This document shows positions 1 to 10,897 of a stretch of 34,550 nt of DNA, one piece after another. Under the pieces are notes generated by a model. It was not told the origin of the DNA. It did no database searches and worked only from the letters and a program-made list of their open reading frames with translations. A program made the translations under genes and the position numbers. Each line of letters begins with the position of its first letter. The first letter of the stretch is position 1. This DNA is from Acidobacteriota bacterium (GTDB lineage Bacteria > Acidobacteriota > Terriglobia > UBA7540), in the NCBI GenBank assembly GCA_024638215.1, contig JAHEKS010000013.1, positions 1-34,550 on the forward strand. Direction: 5' to 3'.

Positions 1-1730
<1,730 letters not shown>

Positions 1731-1763
1731 GTTTAGAGTTCTGAATTCAGAGAAATAGGTTCT

Positions 1764-2147
1764 TCAAGAATTACTTGAGATTCTTTCGAAAAGCTTCTCG
1801 ACCGTCAGCGCGCCCTTGGAAGTCACCAAGAACCATAGCTTGTCCACATCTTCTTCCCGGAACTTCACTGCCCGGGAATAGGGCTCCGTGGTGTCCAGGA
1901 TGTAGGCTTGCGCGTATCCTTCGCGAACCAATTCCTTCAAGGCGCTGATGACCTCCGGCCGCGAAACCGGGACAGCGCGCCTTGCCTCCCAATTGCCGGG
2001 CTCCAAGTCCGGGTCGCGCTCGTTGATGGAAGCAAGAATCGTCGCCACGCTTTCGTAATCGTCGGCGATGGCCGCGATCACCAACTCCAAAACCGAGGCG
2101 GCGCGGTCGCGAACCAGCCCGTCCCACCAGCTGTCAAGGCCTCCCAT
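1764..2147 (-). CDS. Small protein of unknown function between nfo and leuS
   Basis: 127-aa ORF with acidic, soluble protein-like composition. Its start overlaps the nfo 3' end by 14 bp and it is co-directional with nfo and leuS. Confidence 0.7.
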   Translation of the reverse strand: MGGLDSWWDGLVRDRAASVLELVIAAIADDYESVATILASINERDPDLEPGNWEARRAVPVSRPEVISALKELVREGYAQAYILDTTEPYSRAVKFREEDVDKLWFLVTSKGALTVEKLFERISSNS

Positions 2148-2997
2148 TTGCTTTTGCTCCCGCCAGCATGCGCATCATGCGCAGGTTCCGTTTGTCGTCG
2201 CCCGGGCGGTCAATGGGCGTTTCGCAGATAAACGGAATCGAGCGCAGTTTTGGGTGGCGTACAATGCGCCCAAAAGCTTCGCGGCCGATTTTGCCCTTGC
2301 CGATGTGCTGGTGCCGGTCGGCGTGAGAGCCAAAATCGGTCTTGGAATCGTTGGCATGGATGACGCGGACGTTCGCGAGGCCCACCGTCTGGTCCAGCTT
2401 CTTGAGCGTTTCGCGCAGGCCCTCGACGGTGTGAATCGGATAGCCCGCTTCAAAAGTGTGGGCGGTGTCAATGCAGGCGCCGACGGGGAGTTCCCTGCCC
2501 GCTCCGGCGGCGATCTCCGCCACCTCTTCGAACGTCCGGCCAATCGCAGAGCCCTGACCCGCCGTGTTCTCAATCAGAATCATCAGGCCGTTCAACTTCG
2601 TTCCTTTGGCGGCTCGCTTGAGCGATTCCACGCACCAGGCAATCGCAGCGCCGGGATTCGATTCCTTGGCGCTCCCCGGATGCGTGACCAGATAATCCGC
2701 GCCCAGCGCGACGGCCCGCTCGAGTTCGCCGCGGAAGGCCGCGATCGACTTCTGCCGGATAACCGGGTCCCCGGACGCCATATTGATCAAATAGTTGTCA
2801 TGGATGACGAGCGGCGCGAGCCGGTATTTCTCGCGCGCGGCCCGAAAGCGCTCGCATTCCCCGGGCGACGGCGGGAGCGTCCGCCAGCCGCGCGGGTTGG
2901 CGGAGAAAATCTGAAACGTGTCGCAGCCGATCTTGTGGGCGTGGTGCGCGGCATTTTCCATCGCGCCTGCTATCGAAGTGTGAACACCTACCCTCAT
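2134..2997 (-). CDS. nfo: Deoxyribonuclease IV (AP endonuclease, Nfo family)
   Basis: MRVGVHTSIAGAMENAAHHAHKIGCDTFQIFSANPRGW..., ..VGACIDTAHTFEAGY.., ..VIHANDSKTDFGSHADRHQHIGKGKIG.., ..FICETP..: classic AP endonuclease family 2 motifs. Confidence 0.96.
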   Translation of the reverse strand: MRVGVHTSIAGAMENAAHHAHKIGCDTFQIFSANPRGWRTLPPSPGECERFRAAREKYRLAPLVIHDNYLINMASGDPVIRQKSIAAFRGELERAVALGADYLVTHPGSAKESNPGAAIAWCVESLKRAAKGTKLNGLMILIENTAGQGSAIGRTFEEVAEIAAGAGRELPVGACIDTAHTFEAGYPIHTVEGLRETLKKLDQTVGLANVRVIHANDSKTDFGSHADRHQHIGKGKIGREAFGRIVRHPKLRSIPFICETPIDRPGDDKRNLRMMRMLAGAKANGRP

Positions 2998-3158
2998 CGG
3001 CTTTTTCTCCCGAAGCTTAATTCTTCATCTTAACAAAGGCTTGCAAAGAGGGTCAACATGCGCGGGCGTTGTTCGCGGGGTGCGGTTTCTGCGCTTCTCC
3101 ATCACAGGTGAGAAAGGGCACGATGCGGCCCGCGAGCGAAGCCGGAAAGTCCTTGGGT

Positions 3159-3419
3159 ATGCGAAGTAAAAAGGAAACGGGCAGGCTCGAGGCGTTCAGC
3201 GACGGCGTATTCGCCATCGCCGTCACGCTGCTCGGTCTGCAACTGAAAGTTCCGCCTCTCGCATCCAACGGTGCCTTGCCTCCCTCCACGGTGTTTGCCG
3301 TGGGCATCTGCACGGCGCTGTGGATCTTCTGGGCGATCATGACGCTCGAATGCTGCCCGGGGCGATTGCTTCCCCAACCAAACCCGCCTACCGTCGCCTG
3401 TAGTCTGGCTAAGGCGTAA
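3159..3419 (+). pseudogene. Truncated TMEM175/DUF1211-like channel remnant
   Basis: RLEAFSDGVFAIAVTLLGLQLKVP matches the TMEM175 family TM1 FSDGVFAIA signature. The ORF is only about 87 aa from ATG 3159 and ends in a low-complexity tail, much shorter than the expected roughly 200 aa. Confidence 0.6.
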
Positions 3420-3452
3420 CAGGAGCCACAATTGGGCGGAGACCGGCTCAGA

Positions 3453-3489
3453 TGTCGACGCGCCGACAAATTCTGAAGTAGTGCTTAAG
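3453..3489 (+). repeat. Composite repeat copy 1 (palindrome plus AAGTA-n-TGCTT motif)
   Basis: TGTCGACGCGCCGACA (3453-3468), then CTGAAGTAGTGCTTAAG (3473-3489). Confidence 0.75.
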
Positions 3490-3719
3490 CGACCGTCACA
3501 CTTACAGGCCGCACGCGGGTTTCAATTGCGTGTCCTCCGTCGCTGCGGCCTGCAGCCTTCTCGGACTGTGGTCGCACATCCAAGAAGAAAACTTAAAGTA
3601 TTACTTTAGATTCAAGCATGAGGAACCCAACCCCATCTCGCGATGCGGCCGGGGAATGGAACCTCGCCTTGGGAAGTCCTCTCCAAAGAACGCAAAGCGA
3701 GTGACCGTTAGAGGCGAAG

Positions 3720-5762
3720 CTACCAGATCTGGCAGCGCTCCTTTGCCGGGCGCACCATTGGATCATCGGGCTTGCACTGGAACGCCTTGGCGAAGGCCGG
3801 CATATTGGACAAGGGGCCATTCACCCGGAAGTGCGCCAGCGGATGCGGATCCACGTTGGTCTGCAGCCGCGCCAGCTCGGGCCGCATGTTCGTGGCCCAG
3901 ACGTGCGCATAGCCCAGGAAGAATCGCTGCTCCGGAGTGAAGCCGTCAATCACAGGCGGCTTGGGCTTCCCTTCCAGTGATTTCCGATAGGCCCTGAAGG
4001 CTATCGTCAGACCGCCCAGGTCGGCAATGCTTTCGCCGGATACCAGCTTGCCATTCTCGTGCAGGCCCTTCTCGACCTCATAGCTATCGAATTGGTTGAC
4101 GATGCACGCCGCGCGTTCGTCAAAATTCTTCTTGTCCTCCGGCGTCCACCAATTCTTGAGGTTGCCGACCTTGTCGAATTTGTTGCCTTGATCGTCGAAC
4201 CCGTGGGTCATCTCATGACCGATGACGGCGCCGATGGCCCCGTAGTTGAAGGCGTCATCGCGGTTCGGATCGTAGAAGGGCGGCTGGAGGATTCCCGCCG
4301 GGAATACGATCTCGTTCAACTGCGGATTGTAATAGGCGTTGACGGTGGGCGGAGTCATGCCCCATTCCGTGCGGTCCACGGGCTTGCCCACCTTGGCGAG
4401 GTCGCGGTTGAACTCAAAGGTCCGGGCGCGGAGGACGTTCAAAACAAAAGGCCCGCGCTCAATGGTGAGCTTGGAATAATCGCGCCACTTGTCGGGATAG
4501 CCGATCTTTTCCGCGAACGCCTCGAGCTTGCCGATGGCTTGCTGGCGCGTGGCCTCGCTCATCCACGGCAGCGTGGTGATATCGTCCTTCAAGGCCGCCT
4601 CGAGATTGTGGACCATTTCGAGCGCGTGCGCCTTGGCTTGGGGGCTGAAGGCTTTCTTGACGTAGACCTGACCCAGCGCTTCGCCGAGGCCGTTATCGGT
4701 GTAGCGGACGCAGCGCTTCCATCGCTCCAGGTTCTCCTTGGTTCCCAGCAAGACTTTCCCCTTGAAGTTGAAGTCTTCGTCCACAAATGGTTCAGAAAGG
4801 CTCGCCGCCGTCGAGTTGATCAGATGCCAGCGCAGATAAGTCTTCCAACCGGCCAGCGAGGTGGTCGCAAATTGCCTGTCAAGCTCCTTGAAGAAGTCGG
4901 GCGAGGTGACGTTGATTTCGCCTTTCCCGGCCAGGCCGACGGCCCCGAAATAGCCGTCCCAATCGAGGTGCGGCGCCAGCGTTTTGATCTCCGCCACGCT
5001 CATGGGGTGGTAGACGTTATCGGGATTGCGGCGCTCGACCCGGGTCATCGAAGCTTTGGCCAGCGCTGTTTCAATGTCCATCACCGTTTTCGACTCGGCC
5101 GCGGCGGTTTCCGCACTGTCACCCATCAGCTCAAACATCTTGGCCACGTGCGCGACGTATTTGGCGCGCGTGTCCTTCGATTTTTCATCTTCCCTCGTGT
5201 AGTAGTCCCGGTCCGGCAGCCCCAGCCCTCGTTGGTCAATCTCACCGGTGACCTTGGTCGAGTCCTTGAAGTCTTGCGTGGAATCCACCAGAAAAGGCGC
5301 GTTGATGCCGATGGATTGGAGGTGCTCAAACTCCTTCTCAAGCCCCGCGCGGTCTTGAATTGCCGAAATGCGGTCAAGCTCGGGTTTCAAAGGCGTTATG
5401 CCTTCCGAGTCTATCGCGCTCGTATCCATGCAGGTAGCATAGAAATCGCCCACCTTCTGCTCGTTCGAGGCCGGCACAGCGCTTGTGTCCTTGGCTGTTT
5501 CCTCCAGGATTTCGTGCAGCACATCACGGTTGTGCTCGGCCAGGATATTGAAGCTGCCCCAGGAAGGATAAGCGGCCGGGATGGGGTTCCTGGCCTTCCA
5601 TCCGCCATTCGCAAACTGGTCAAAATCCACGCAGGCGCTCGCCGAGCGGTCGAGGTCGGCGGGGTCAAAGCCGTGCTCGTTGGTTGGACCCGCCGTCCGT
5701 GCAAAGGTCAGAGAAAAGGTCACAAAGAGACCTGCAATCAAACTTGCCTTCAAGTATTTCAT
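3720..5762 (-). CDS. M13 family zinc metallopeptidase (neprilysin/PepO-like), secreted
   Basis: GAVIGHEMTHGFDDQGNKFD (HExxH), VNAYYNPQLNEIVFPAGILQPPFY, GESIADLGGL. Signal peptide MKYLKASLIAGLFVTFSLTFA; the likely start is 5762 rather than 5783. Confidence 0.95.
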   Translation of the reverse strand: MKYLKASLIAGLFVTFSLTFARTAGPTNEHGFDPADLDRSASACVDFDQFANGGWKARNPIPAAYPSWGSFNILAEHNRDVLHEILEETAKDTSAVPASNEQKVGDFYATCMDTSAIDSEGITPLKPELDRISAIQDRAGLEKEFEHLQSIGINAPFLVDSTQDFKDSTKVTGEIDQRGLGLPDRDYYTREDEKSKDTRAKYVAHVAKMFELMGDSAETAAAESKTVMDIETALAKASMTRVERRNPDNVYHPMSVAEIKTLAPHLDWDGYFGAVGLAGKGEINVTSPDFFKELDRQFATTSLAGWKTYLRWHLINSTAASLSEPFVDEDFNFKGKVLLGTKENLERWKRCVRYTDNGLGEALGQVYVKKAFSPQAKAHALEMVHNLEAALKDDITTLPWMSEATRQQAIGKLEAFAEKIGYPDKWRDYSKLTIERGPFVLNVLRARTFEFNRDLAKVGKPVDRTEWGMTPPTVNAYYNPQLNEIVFPAGILQPPFYDPNRDDAFNYGAIGAVIGHEMTHGFDDQGNKFDKVGNLKNWWTPEDKKNFDERAACIVNQFDSYEVEKGLHENGKLVSGESIADLGGLTIAFRAYRKSLEGKPKPPVIDGFTPEQRFFLGYAHVWATNMRPELARLQTNVDPHPLAHFRVNGPLSNMPAFAKAFQCKPDDPMVRPAKERCQIW

Positions 5763-6126
5763 GAAGTTTTCACTCCTAATCATTTTCTGAACAAAGCGTT
5801 GAGGCCGAGCGAAGCAAGGGACCCAGCAAGACCAAGTTCAAGCAACAGAATAATCGCCCCTCCTCCATGCCGCAGTGTCAAGACAGCCAAAGCCCTCCTC
5901 AGGAGGTCCTGCGACGCTCCCCCAACGCCGGGAAGCAAACTCAAAAAGCCGGACATACTAACAGCAAGTACGCATTTCCGCCAGTCAGGGTTTCCTAATC
6001 ATTCTTGTCCCCAAGGCGGACGACCACGGAGCCGCCGGGCAAAAACCTGCCACGTTGCTTTCGCCGCCAAGCTCGATTAGACTAACGCTTTCGCGTACTC
6101 AGGCGACGGGTGGGAAAGCAGCCACC

Positions 6127-7236
6127 ATGCTGATTGTCATGAAGCCGCAGGCGACGGAAGGCGACGTTCGCGCCGTCTGCGCCAAGATCGAATCCATGGG
6201 CTTCCGCGCCCACCCCATGCCCGGGGCGCAGCGCACGGCCATCGGCATTACGGGGAACCCCGGCCCACTTGAGCCGGCGGAATTCGAAACCATGGCCGGG
6301 GTCGCCGAAGCCATCCCCGTTTCAAAGCCCTACAAGCTGGTCAGCCGGGAGGTGAAAAGCGAAGATTCGATCATCGCCTTGAAGACTGGGCCCGGCAAGG
6401 CGGATGTTTCGATCGGCGGCCGCGAGCTGGCCATCATCGCCGGGCCCTGCGCCATCGAGAGCCGCGAGCAAGCCTTTGCCGCCGCCGCCCGCGTCCGCCA
6501 GGCTGGCGCCAGGCTCTTTCGCTGCGGGGCCTTCAAGCCGCGCACTTCCCCCTACAGCTTTCAAGGACTGGGTGAAGAAGGGCTGAAGATCCTGGCCGAG
6601 GTCCGCCGCGAATTCGGCCTTGCGATCGTGACCGAAACCGTTGACCCGGAGAACTGCGACCTGGTGGCGGAATATGCGGACGTGCTGCAAATCGGCGCGC
6701 GCAACATGCAGAACTTCTCGCTGTTGAAGCACGCCGGACGCCTGAAAAAGCCGGTGCTCCTGAAACGCGGGATGTCCGCGACGCTGGAAGAATTCCTGAT
6801 GGCCGCCGAGTACATCCTTTCCGAGGGCAACTACGACGTGATCCTGTGCGAGCGCGGCGTGCGCACTTTCGCCGACCACACGCGCAATACGCTGGACCTT
6901 TCGGTGATTCCCGCCGTCAAGCGCCTCTCCCACCTGCCCATCATCGTTGACCCCAGCCACGGCACGGGCAAGCGCGATAAGGTGACTCCGCTGGCGCGCG
7001 CGGCGGTGGCGGTGGGCGCGGACGGCCTGATCGTCGAGGTCCACCCCAACCCCGAACGCGCGCTTTCGGATGGCTATCAGTCACTCTACCCCGAGCAGTT
7101 CGAGGAATTGATGGAGCAGGTGACCGCCATCGCGGGAGTGATCGGGCGCACGACAGCCAGATCAGCGCTCGCGACGGCTGGTAGTCAACTGCAAGAAAGC
7201 GGCCCACACTGCAAGGATCGAAGATTCTCATCCTGA
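6127..7236 (+). CDS. aroF: 3-deoxy-7-phosphoheptulonate (DAHP) synthase, type I beta with N-terminal regulatory-like domain
   Basis: [43 protein letters not shown].., ..[50 protein letters not shown].., ..[13 protein letters not shown]... Confidence 0.94.
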   Translation: MLIVMKPQATEGDVRAVCAKIESMGFRAHPMPGAQRTAIGITGNPGPLEPAEFETMAGVAEAIPVSKPYKLVSREVKSEDSIIALKTGPGKADVSIGGRELAIIAGPCAIESREQAFAAAARVRQAGARLFRCGAFKPRTSPYSFQGLGEEGLKILAEVRREFGLAIVTETVDPENCDLVAEYADVLQIGARNMQNFSLLKHAGRLKKPVLLKRGMSATLEEFLMAAEYILSEGNYDVILCERGVRTFADHTRNTLDLSVIPAVKRLSHLPIIVDPSHGTGKRDKVTPLARAAVAVGADGLIVEVHPNPERALSDGYQSLYPEQFEELMEQVTAIAGVIGRTTARSALATAGSQLQESGPHCKDRRFSS

Positions 7237-7237
7237 A

Positions 7238-8377
7238 ATGAAGCTTTACCGGCGCTCGCGAATTCTCACTTCCACGTCGAAACGAAGCTCGGCCGTGCTG
7301 GCCGCCTCCGTCGTTGCAGCCACTTTCCTCTCGTGGGCCTGCAGGCGCCAGGCAGGAGTACAAACACGTCCTTACGTGGCCTTTGTTGCCGACCAGCAGG
7401 GCAATACGGTCGCCGCGGCGGATCTGGATTCCTTGCAGATGGTGGCGTCCATCCCTGTGCCTGCGTCGCCCCAGCAGCTCGGCGTGCGGCCCCGCAGCCA
7501 TGAGCTCTACGTTGTTTCGGCCTCGGGCAGACTGAGCGTGATTACGTTCCCCGATCTCCGCGTTTCAAGGGAATTCAGAATTGGCCAAACCGCTTCCAGT
7601 TTGGTCTTTTCACCCGACGGTCGCCGCGCCTACCTCCTCGCGCCTGACGCCAACGAACTGGTCTCCCTGGATTGTCAGCACCAGAAGGAGCTGGGGCGAG
7701 TTCGGCTCAAGGACAAACCTTCAAGCGTTTGTTTAACTCCTGACGGAAAGACTCTCATTGTGTCTGCTCCCTCACATTTGTACTTCCTGAACGCCGAGAC
7801 GCGGGCCGAGCTGGGGAGCGTGCAGGTGGGCAAGGCTCCTGGCCCCATGGCTGTACGGCCGGACGGTCGAGAGGTCTTCGTTGCCGACACCGGCGCGAAC
7901 CAGGTTTCTGCAGTTCAAATCCCTTCGCGCAGGCTGCTCGCCAACCTGGACATCGCCGCGCCGGTCAGTTCCCTTTCAGTCAAGCCCGATGGCGGCGAGA
8001 TCTTCGCGCTGAGCCCGCAAGGCTCGGTGATTATCATCCTCGATGCTTTCCACGACGACGTGGAGCAGACTCTGACCGCCGGGCTTCACCCCGTGGCCGG
8101 GATTTTCCGAAGCGACATGAGCGTTTTCTACATTGCGACTGCCGGCGACGGAAACATCACGGCGCTCGACGTTCAGACTCGCGACGTGGTCGCCGTGGCG
8201 CACGCCGGAACCCAGCCCGTGGCCATGGCGCTCACGCCGGACGAGAGCTTCCTCGCCGTCGCTGACGCGGCGTCATCGAGCCTGGCGATCCTCCGCACTG
8301 ACAGGCTGGGCCTGGTGACCGCCATTCCCGTGGGAGCGAACCCCGTTGACGTGGCCATTCCCAACTGGCTGAAGTAG
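7238..8377 (+). CDS. YVTN/beta-propeller repeat protein, probably exported
   Basis: Repeated blades such as VRPDGREVFVADTGANQVSAVQI.. and ALTPDESFLAVADAASSSLAIL...; hydrophobic N-terminus ending in a Cys (LSWAC). Confidence 0.85.
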   Translation: MKLYRRSRILTSTSKRSSAVLAASVVAATFLSWACRRQAGVQTRPYVAFVADQQGNTVAAADLDSLQMVASIPVPASPQQLGVRPRSHELYVVSASGRLSVITFPDLRVSREFRIGQTASSLVFSPDGRRAYLLAPDANELVSLDCQHQKELGRVRLKDKPSSVCLTPDGKTLIVSAPSHLYFLNAETRAELGSVQVGKAPGPMAVRPDGREVFVADTGANQVSAVQIPSRRLLANLDIAAPVSSLSVKPDGGEIFALSPQGSVIIILDAFHDDVEQTLTAGLHPVAGIFRSDMSVFYIATAGDGNITALDVQTRDVVAVAHAGTQPVAMALTPDESFLAVADAASSSLAILRTDRLGLVTAIPVGANPVDVAIPNWLK

Positions 8378-8431
8378 AAGAAATGCTCCGCGAAGCGCCT
8401 TCCGCCCGCAGCGCCGCCAGCTCCATTTCAC

Positions 8432-8469
8432 ATTAAAGCTCTACTTTCACTTTTGTCGGCGCGACGACA
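8432..8469 (-). repeat. Composite repeat copy 2
   Basis: Plus strand reads ATTAAAGCTCTACTTTCAC then TGTCGGCGCGACGACA (8454-8469), the inverse orientation of copy 1. Confidence 0.7.
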
Positions 8470-8582
8470 TCTCAAGCCGAGGATGAGGTTCGAGGCAAGA
8501 GGGACCACCGGGAAACCGGAAGGAGCGATGCGACCACTTCCCTGCGGCGTGAGGGGCGATAAGAACAGGCCACGGCCGCGGC

Positions 8583-10748
8583 TTACCAGCCAGTGTAATC
8601 TTCGGTAAGTTCGAGCGTCAGCCAGCCTTCCTGCGGAATGATTTGGACCGGAAGCTCGTTGACCCAAAGTGAGACTTGAAGTTTAATCTTCTCGTGCGGC
8701 GCAAGGCCGAGCGAACCATATTCCAGGGAAAACTCGAAGATGCGCGCGAAAGCCACTTGAATCCCGGAGGCGCTTTCCGTCTGCTCCGCTTGCGCGCCGC
8801 CGCGTGAGAATTCTATTTCCGCCGCCTGACCGTCCTTGACCGGCGCGCGCAGGTGGATGCTGTGGTCCCCGTCCACGTTGACGCGCAACTCGAAATCAGG
8901 ATGCGCCGCACGAAAATCTTCCGTCAGGTCCACCCGCAGGTAAAGCGCGTGCTCGCTGTAACCGTAATAGAGCGCCTCAATAAACGCGGCCGCGCCGTGC
9001 ATCGAGCCGGAACGGTAGTCGGGAACGTACAGCCCCGCCCCCAGCCACTCGAAGTAATTGGTGACCATGCCATCCACCCGGGGCTCAATGCGTCCCGACG
9101 GGGGCACCATCAGCGCTCGAGCCTTGGGCCGCTTGATGGGCACGGCCAGTTCGTCAGGCGGTGAGCCGCCCAGCATGCGGTAGAGGTTCGACAGGTGTTT
9201 TCGGTAAAGCAGATCAAATTCCTCGTCGTGCGCGCTGGAGTGCTCCGGCCCGTACCACCAGCACCAATCGCTGCCCTCGGAGATCCAAAGCTCCTGGCGG
9301 GCCAGTTCGACCTGCTCAGGAGCGATGCCGGGCTTGGTTGAGTTCTCGGCGAAGAAATCCCGGGCCTGCGTGAGCAAGTCCCAGGCGCGGTTGTCTTCCT
9401 GAGCGCCAATCCAAACGTCAAAGTTGGAATTGATCCAGGAACCCGGTACGACCCTTGTCAGCTGGCCGGGCTCGGTCACGCGTAGGGCCTCGGTTGCGGT
9501 GAGCGCTCGTAAGTCGGAGTCCTCAGAGACCCGCCGGTAGAAGCCTTTCAGGAACTCGCGGCCGTTGCCCCGGAAGAATTCCCACGCGTTCTCGCCGTCC
9601 AGGATGACGGAGACGACCGCGGGTCGGCCGCCCGTGCTCCTGCCCGCAGCTTTGATGCGGTAGTGAAGATCAGCGGCAGCGGCGTGAGCATCCATGCGCG
9701 AATACACGAACCCGATGAGGTCGGAAATCTGGTGATCCCGGAAAAACAGCGAGATTCCCCGATTCCCCGGCTGAAAGCGATGCGGGCGGTAGAGCTCGCC
9801 GCCACCCGAGACAGTTCTGTCCCCCTGCCGATGGAAACCCATCTGGAGGGATCGGGCCAGGACTCCCTCATCCGTGGCCGCCCACTCGAACCCCTCCTCG
9901 GCGGCAATCCTCAGCACCTCCTCGGAAACACTTCCCTCGCTTGGCCACAGGCCGCGGGGTCGGCTGCCGAAAACCCGCTCGTGCAGGCGCATGGCGGCGC
10001 GCAACTGGTCACGCGCATCCTCGGGGTGATGAAAATGCCGGTGCGGCAATCGCACGCCAGGGTGGGATTCGCTGGCAATGTTCGTGTCACAAAGCAGCGG
10101 CAGGATGGGATGATAGAAAGGGGAAGTGGAAATCTCGATCTGTTGGCGCGCCGCCGCCTTTCGATAAACTTCAAGTATTACTTTAAATAGGTCGATTTCC
10201 TTTTTCCGCACGATCGACTTGTCTTCTTCCGAGTATCCCCGCTCCTTGCGCACAAGGCGACTGATCTCGCGGTCGCCTTCCAGGTATCGCTCGTCGAACC
10301 AGGCGATCTGAGAAAGGACTTGCAGGTCCAGGAAATCCTGCGGCATGAACCGGGTTGCGGCGGCCACGGGACCCGCCACCTGTTTCACCCGGTCGAAGAG
10401 TTCGCGAAAGCGCGGGTAGCGGTTCAGCAGGTTTTCGTGGTTCAACTGAAAGGAATAGGTTAAGAGTTTGGCCTGCTCTTCCGGGGTAAGGTCCGCCGCC
10501 CGCTTGAACGCCAGGTGGTAAGGCTCTTCGCGCGCCGTGTCCGCCGCGTATTCTTCCAGCTGTGCGACGAGCGACGGAACCATGTTGAAGGTCATGTGGA
10601 CGGCGGGAAACTCATCCAGCATGGCCACCATGCCGTAGTAATCCTTGAGGGCGTGCAGCCGCACCCAGGGCATGGTGTAGACCTCCTCGGCCAAGTCCTT
10701 GTAAAAGGGCTGGTGCATGTGCCAAAGGAGCATCAACGAAGTCGGCAT
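8583..10748 (-). CDS. Glycoside hydrolase family 57 protein
   Basis: LMLLWHMHQPFYKD.., ..FNMVPSLVAQLEEY.., ..GLWPSEGSVSEEVLRIAAEEGFEWAATDEGVL.., ..VSVILDGENAWEFF..: GH57 conserved regions. Confidence 0.93.
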   Translation of the reverse strand: MPTSLMLLWHMHQPFYKDLAEEVYTMPWVRLHALKDYYGMVAMLDEFPAVHMTFNMVPSLVAQLEEYAADTAREEPYHLAFKRAADLTPEEQAKLLTYSFQLNHENLLNRYPRFRELFDRVKQVAGPVAAATRFMPQDFLDLQVLSQIAWFDERYLEGDREISRLVRKERGYSEEDKSIVRKKEIDLFKVILEVYRKAAARQQIEISTSPFYHPILPLLCDTNIASESHPGVRLPHRHFHHPEDARDQLRAAMRLHERVFGSRPRGLWPSEGSVSEEVLRIAAEEGFEWAATDEGVLARSLQMGFHRQGDRTVSGGGELYRPHRFQPGNRGISLFFRDHQISDLIGFVYSRMDAHAAAADLHYRIKAAGRSTGGRPAVVSVILDGENAWEFFRGNGREFLKGFYRRVSEDSDLRALTATEALRVTEPGQLTRVVPGSWINSNFDVWIGAQEDNRAWDLLTQARDFFAENSTKPGIAPEQVELARQELWISEGSDWCWWYGPEHSSAHDEEFDLLYRKHLSNLYRMLGGSPPDELAVPIKRPKARALMVPPSGRIEPRVDGMVTNYFEWLGAGLYVPDYRSGSMHGAAAFIEALYYGYSEHALYLRVDLTEDFRAAHPDFELRVNVDGDHSIHLRAPVKDGQAAEIEFSRGGAQAEQTESASGIQVAFARIFEFSLEYGSLGLAPHEKIKLQVSLWVNELPVQIIPQEGWLTLELTEDYTGW

Positions 10749-10867
10749 TTGGAGGCGGCGAAGCGCTTGCTTTGCGCGGTCAGAAGTGCTGTGCTAGCAT
10801 CGCAAGGGAATCGGAATTCAGATGGCCGAGGTTAACAGATTCGAACTCGGCCTCCGTCGCAGGATCT

Positions 10868-10897
10868 AGGGTTCGGGTTCCGAACTTTGAGTTTCCC
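10868..10897 (+). repeat. Degenerate heptamer array in the 5' leader of lptFG
   Basis: GGGTTCG-GGTTCCG-AACTTTG-AGTTTCC register immediately before ATG 10898. Confidence 0.4.

Noticed and set aside
4059-6080. 673-aa plus-strand ORF
   Set aside because: Antisense shadow of the well-supported M13 peptidase.
10830-10865. tRNA-like TTCGAACTC segment
   Set aside because: No acceptor stem or anticodon arm could be built around it.
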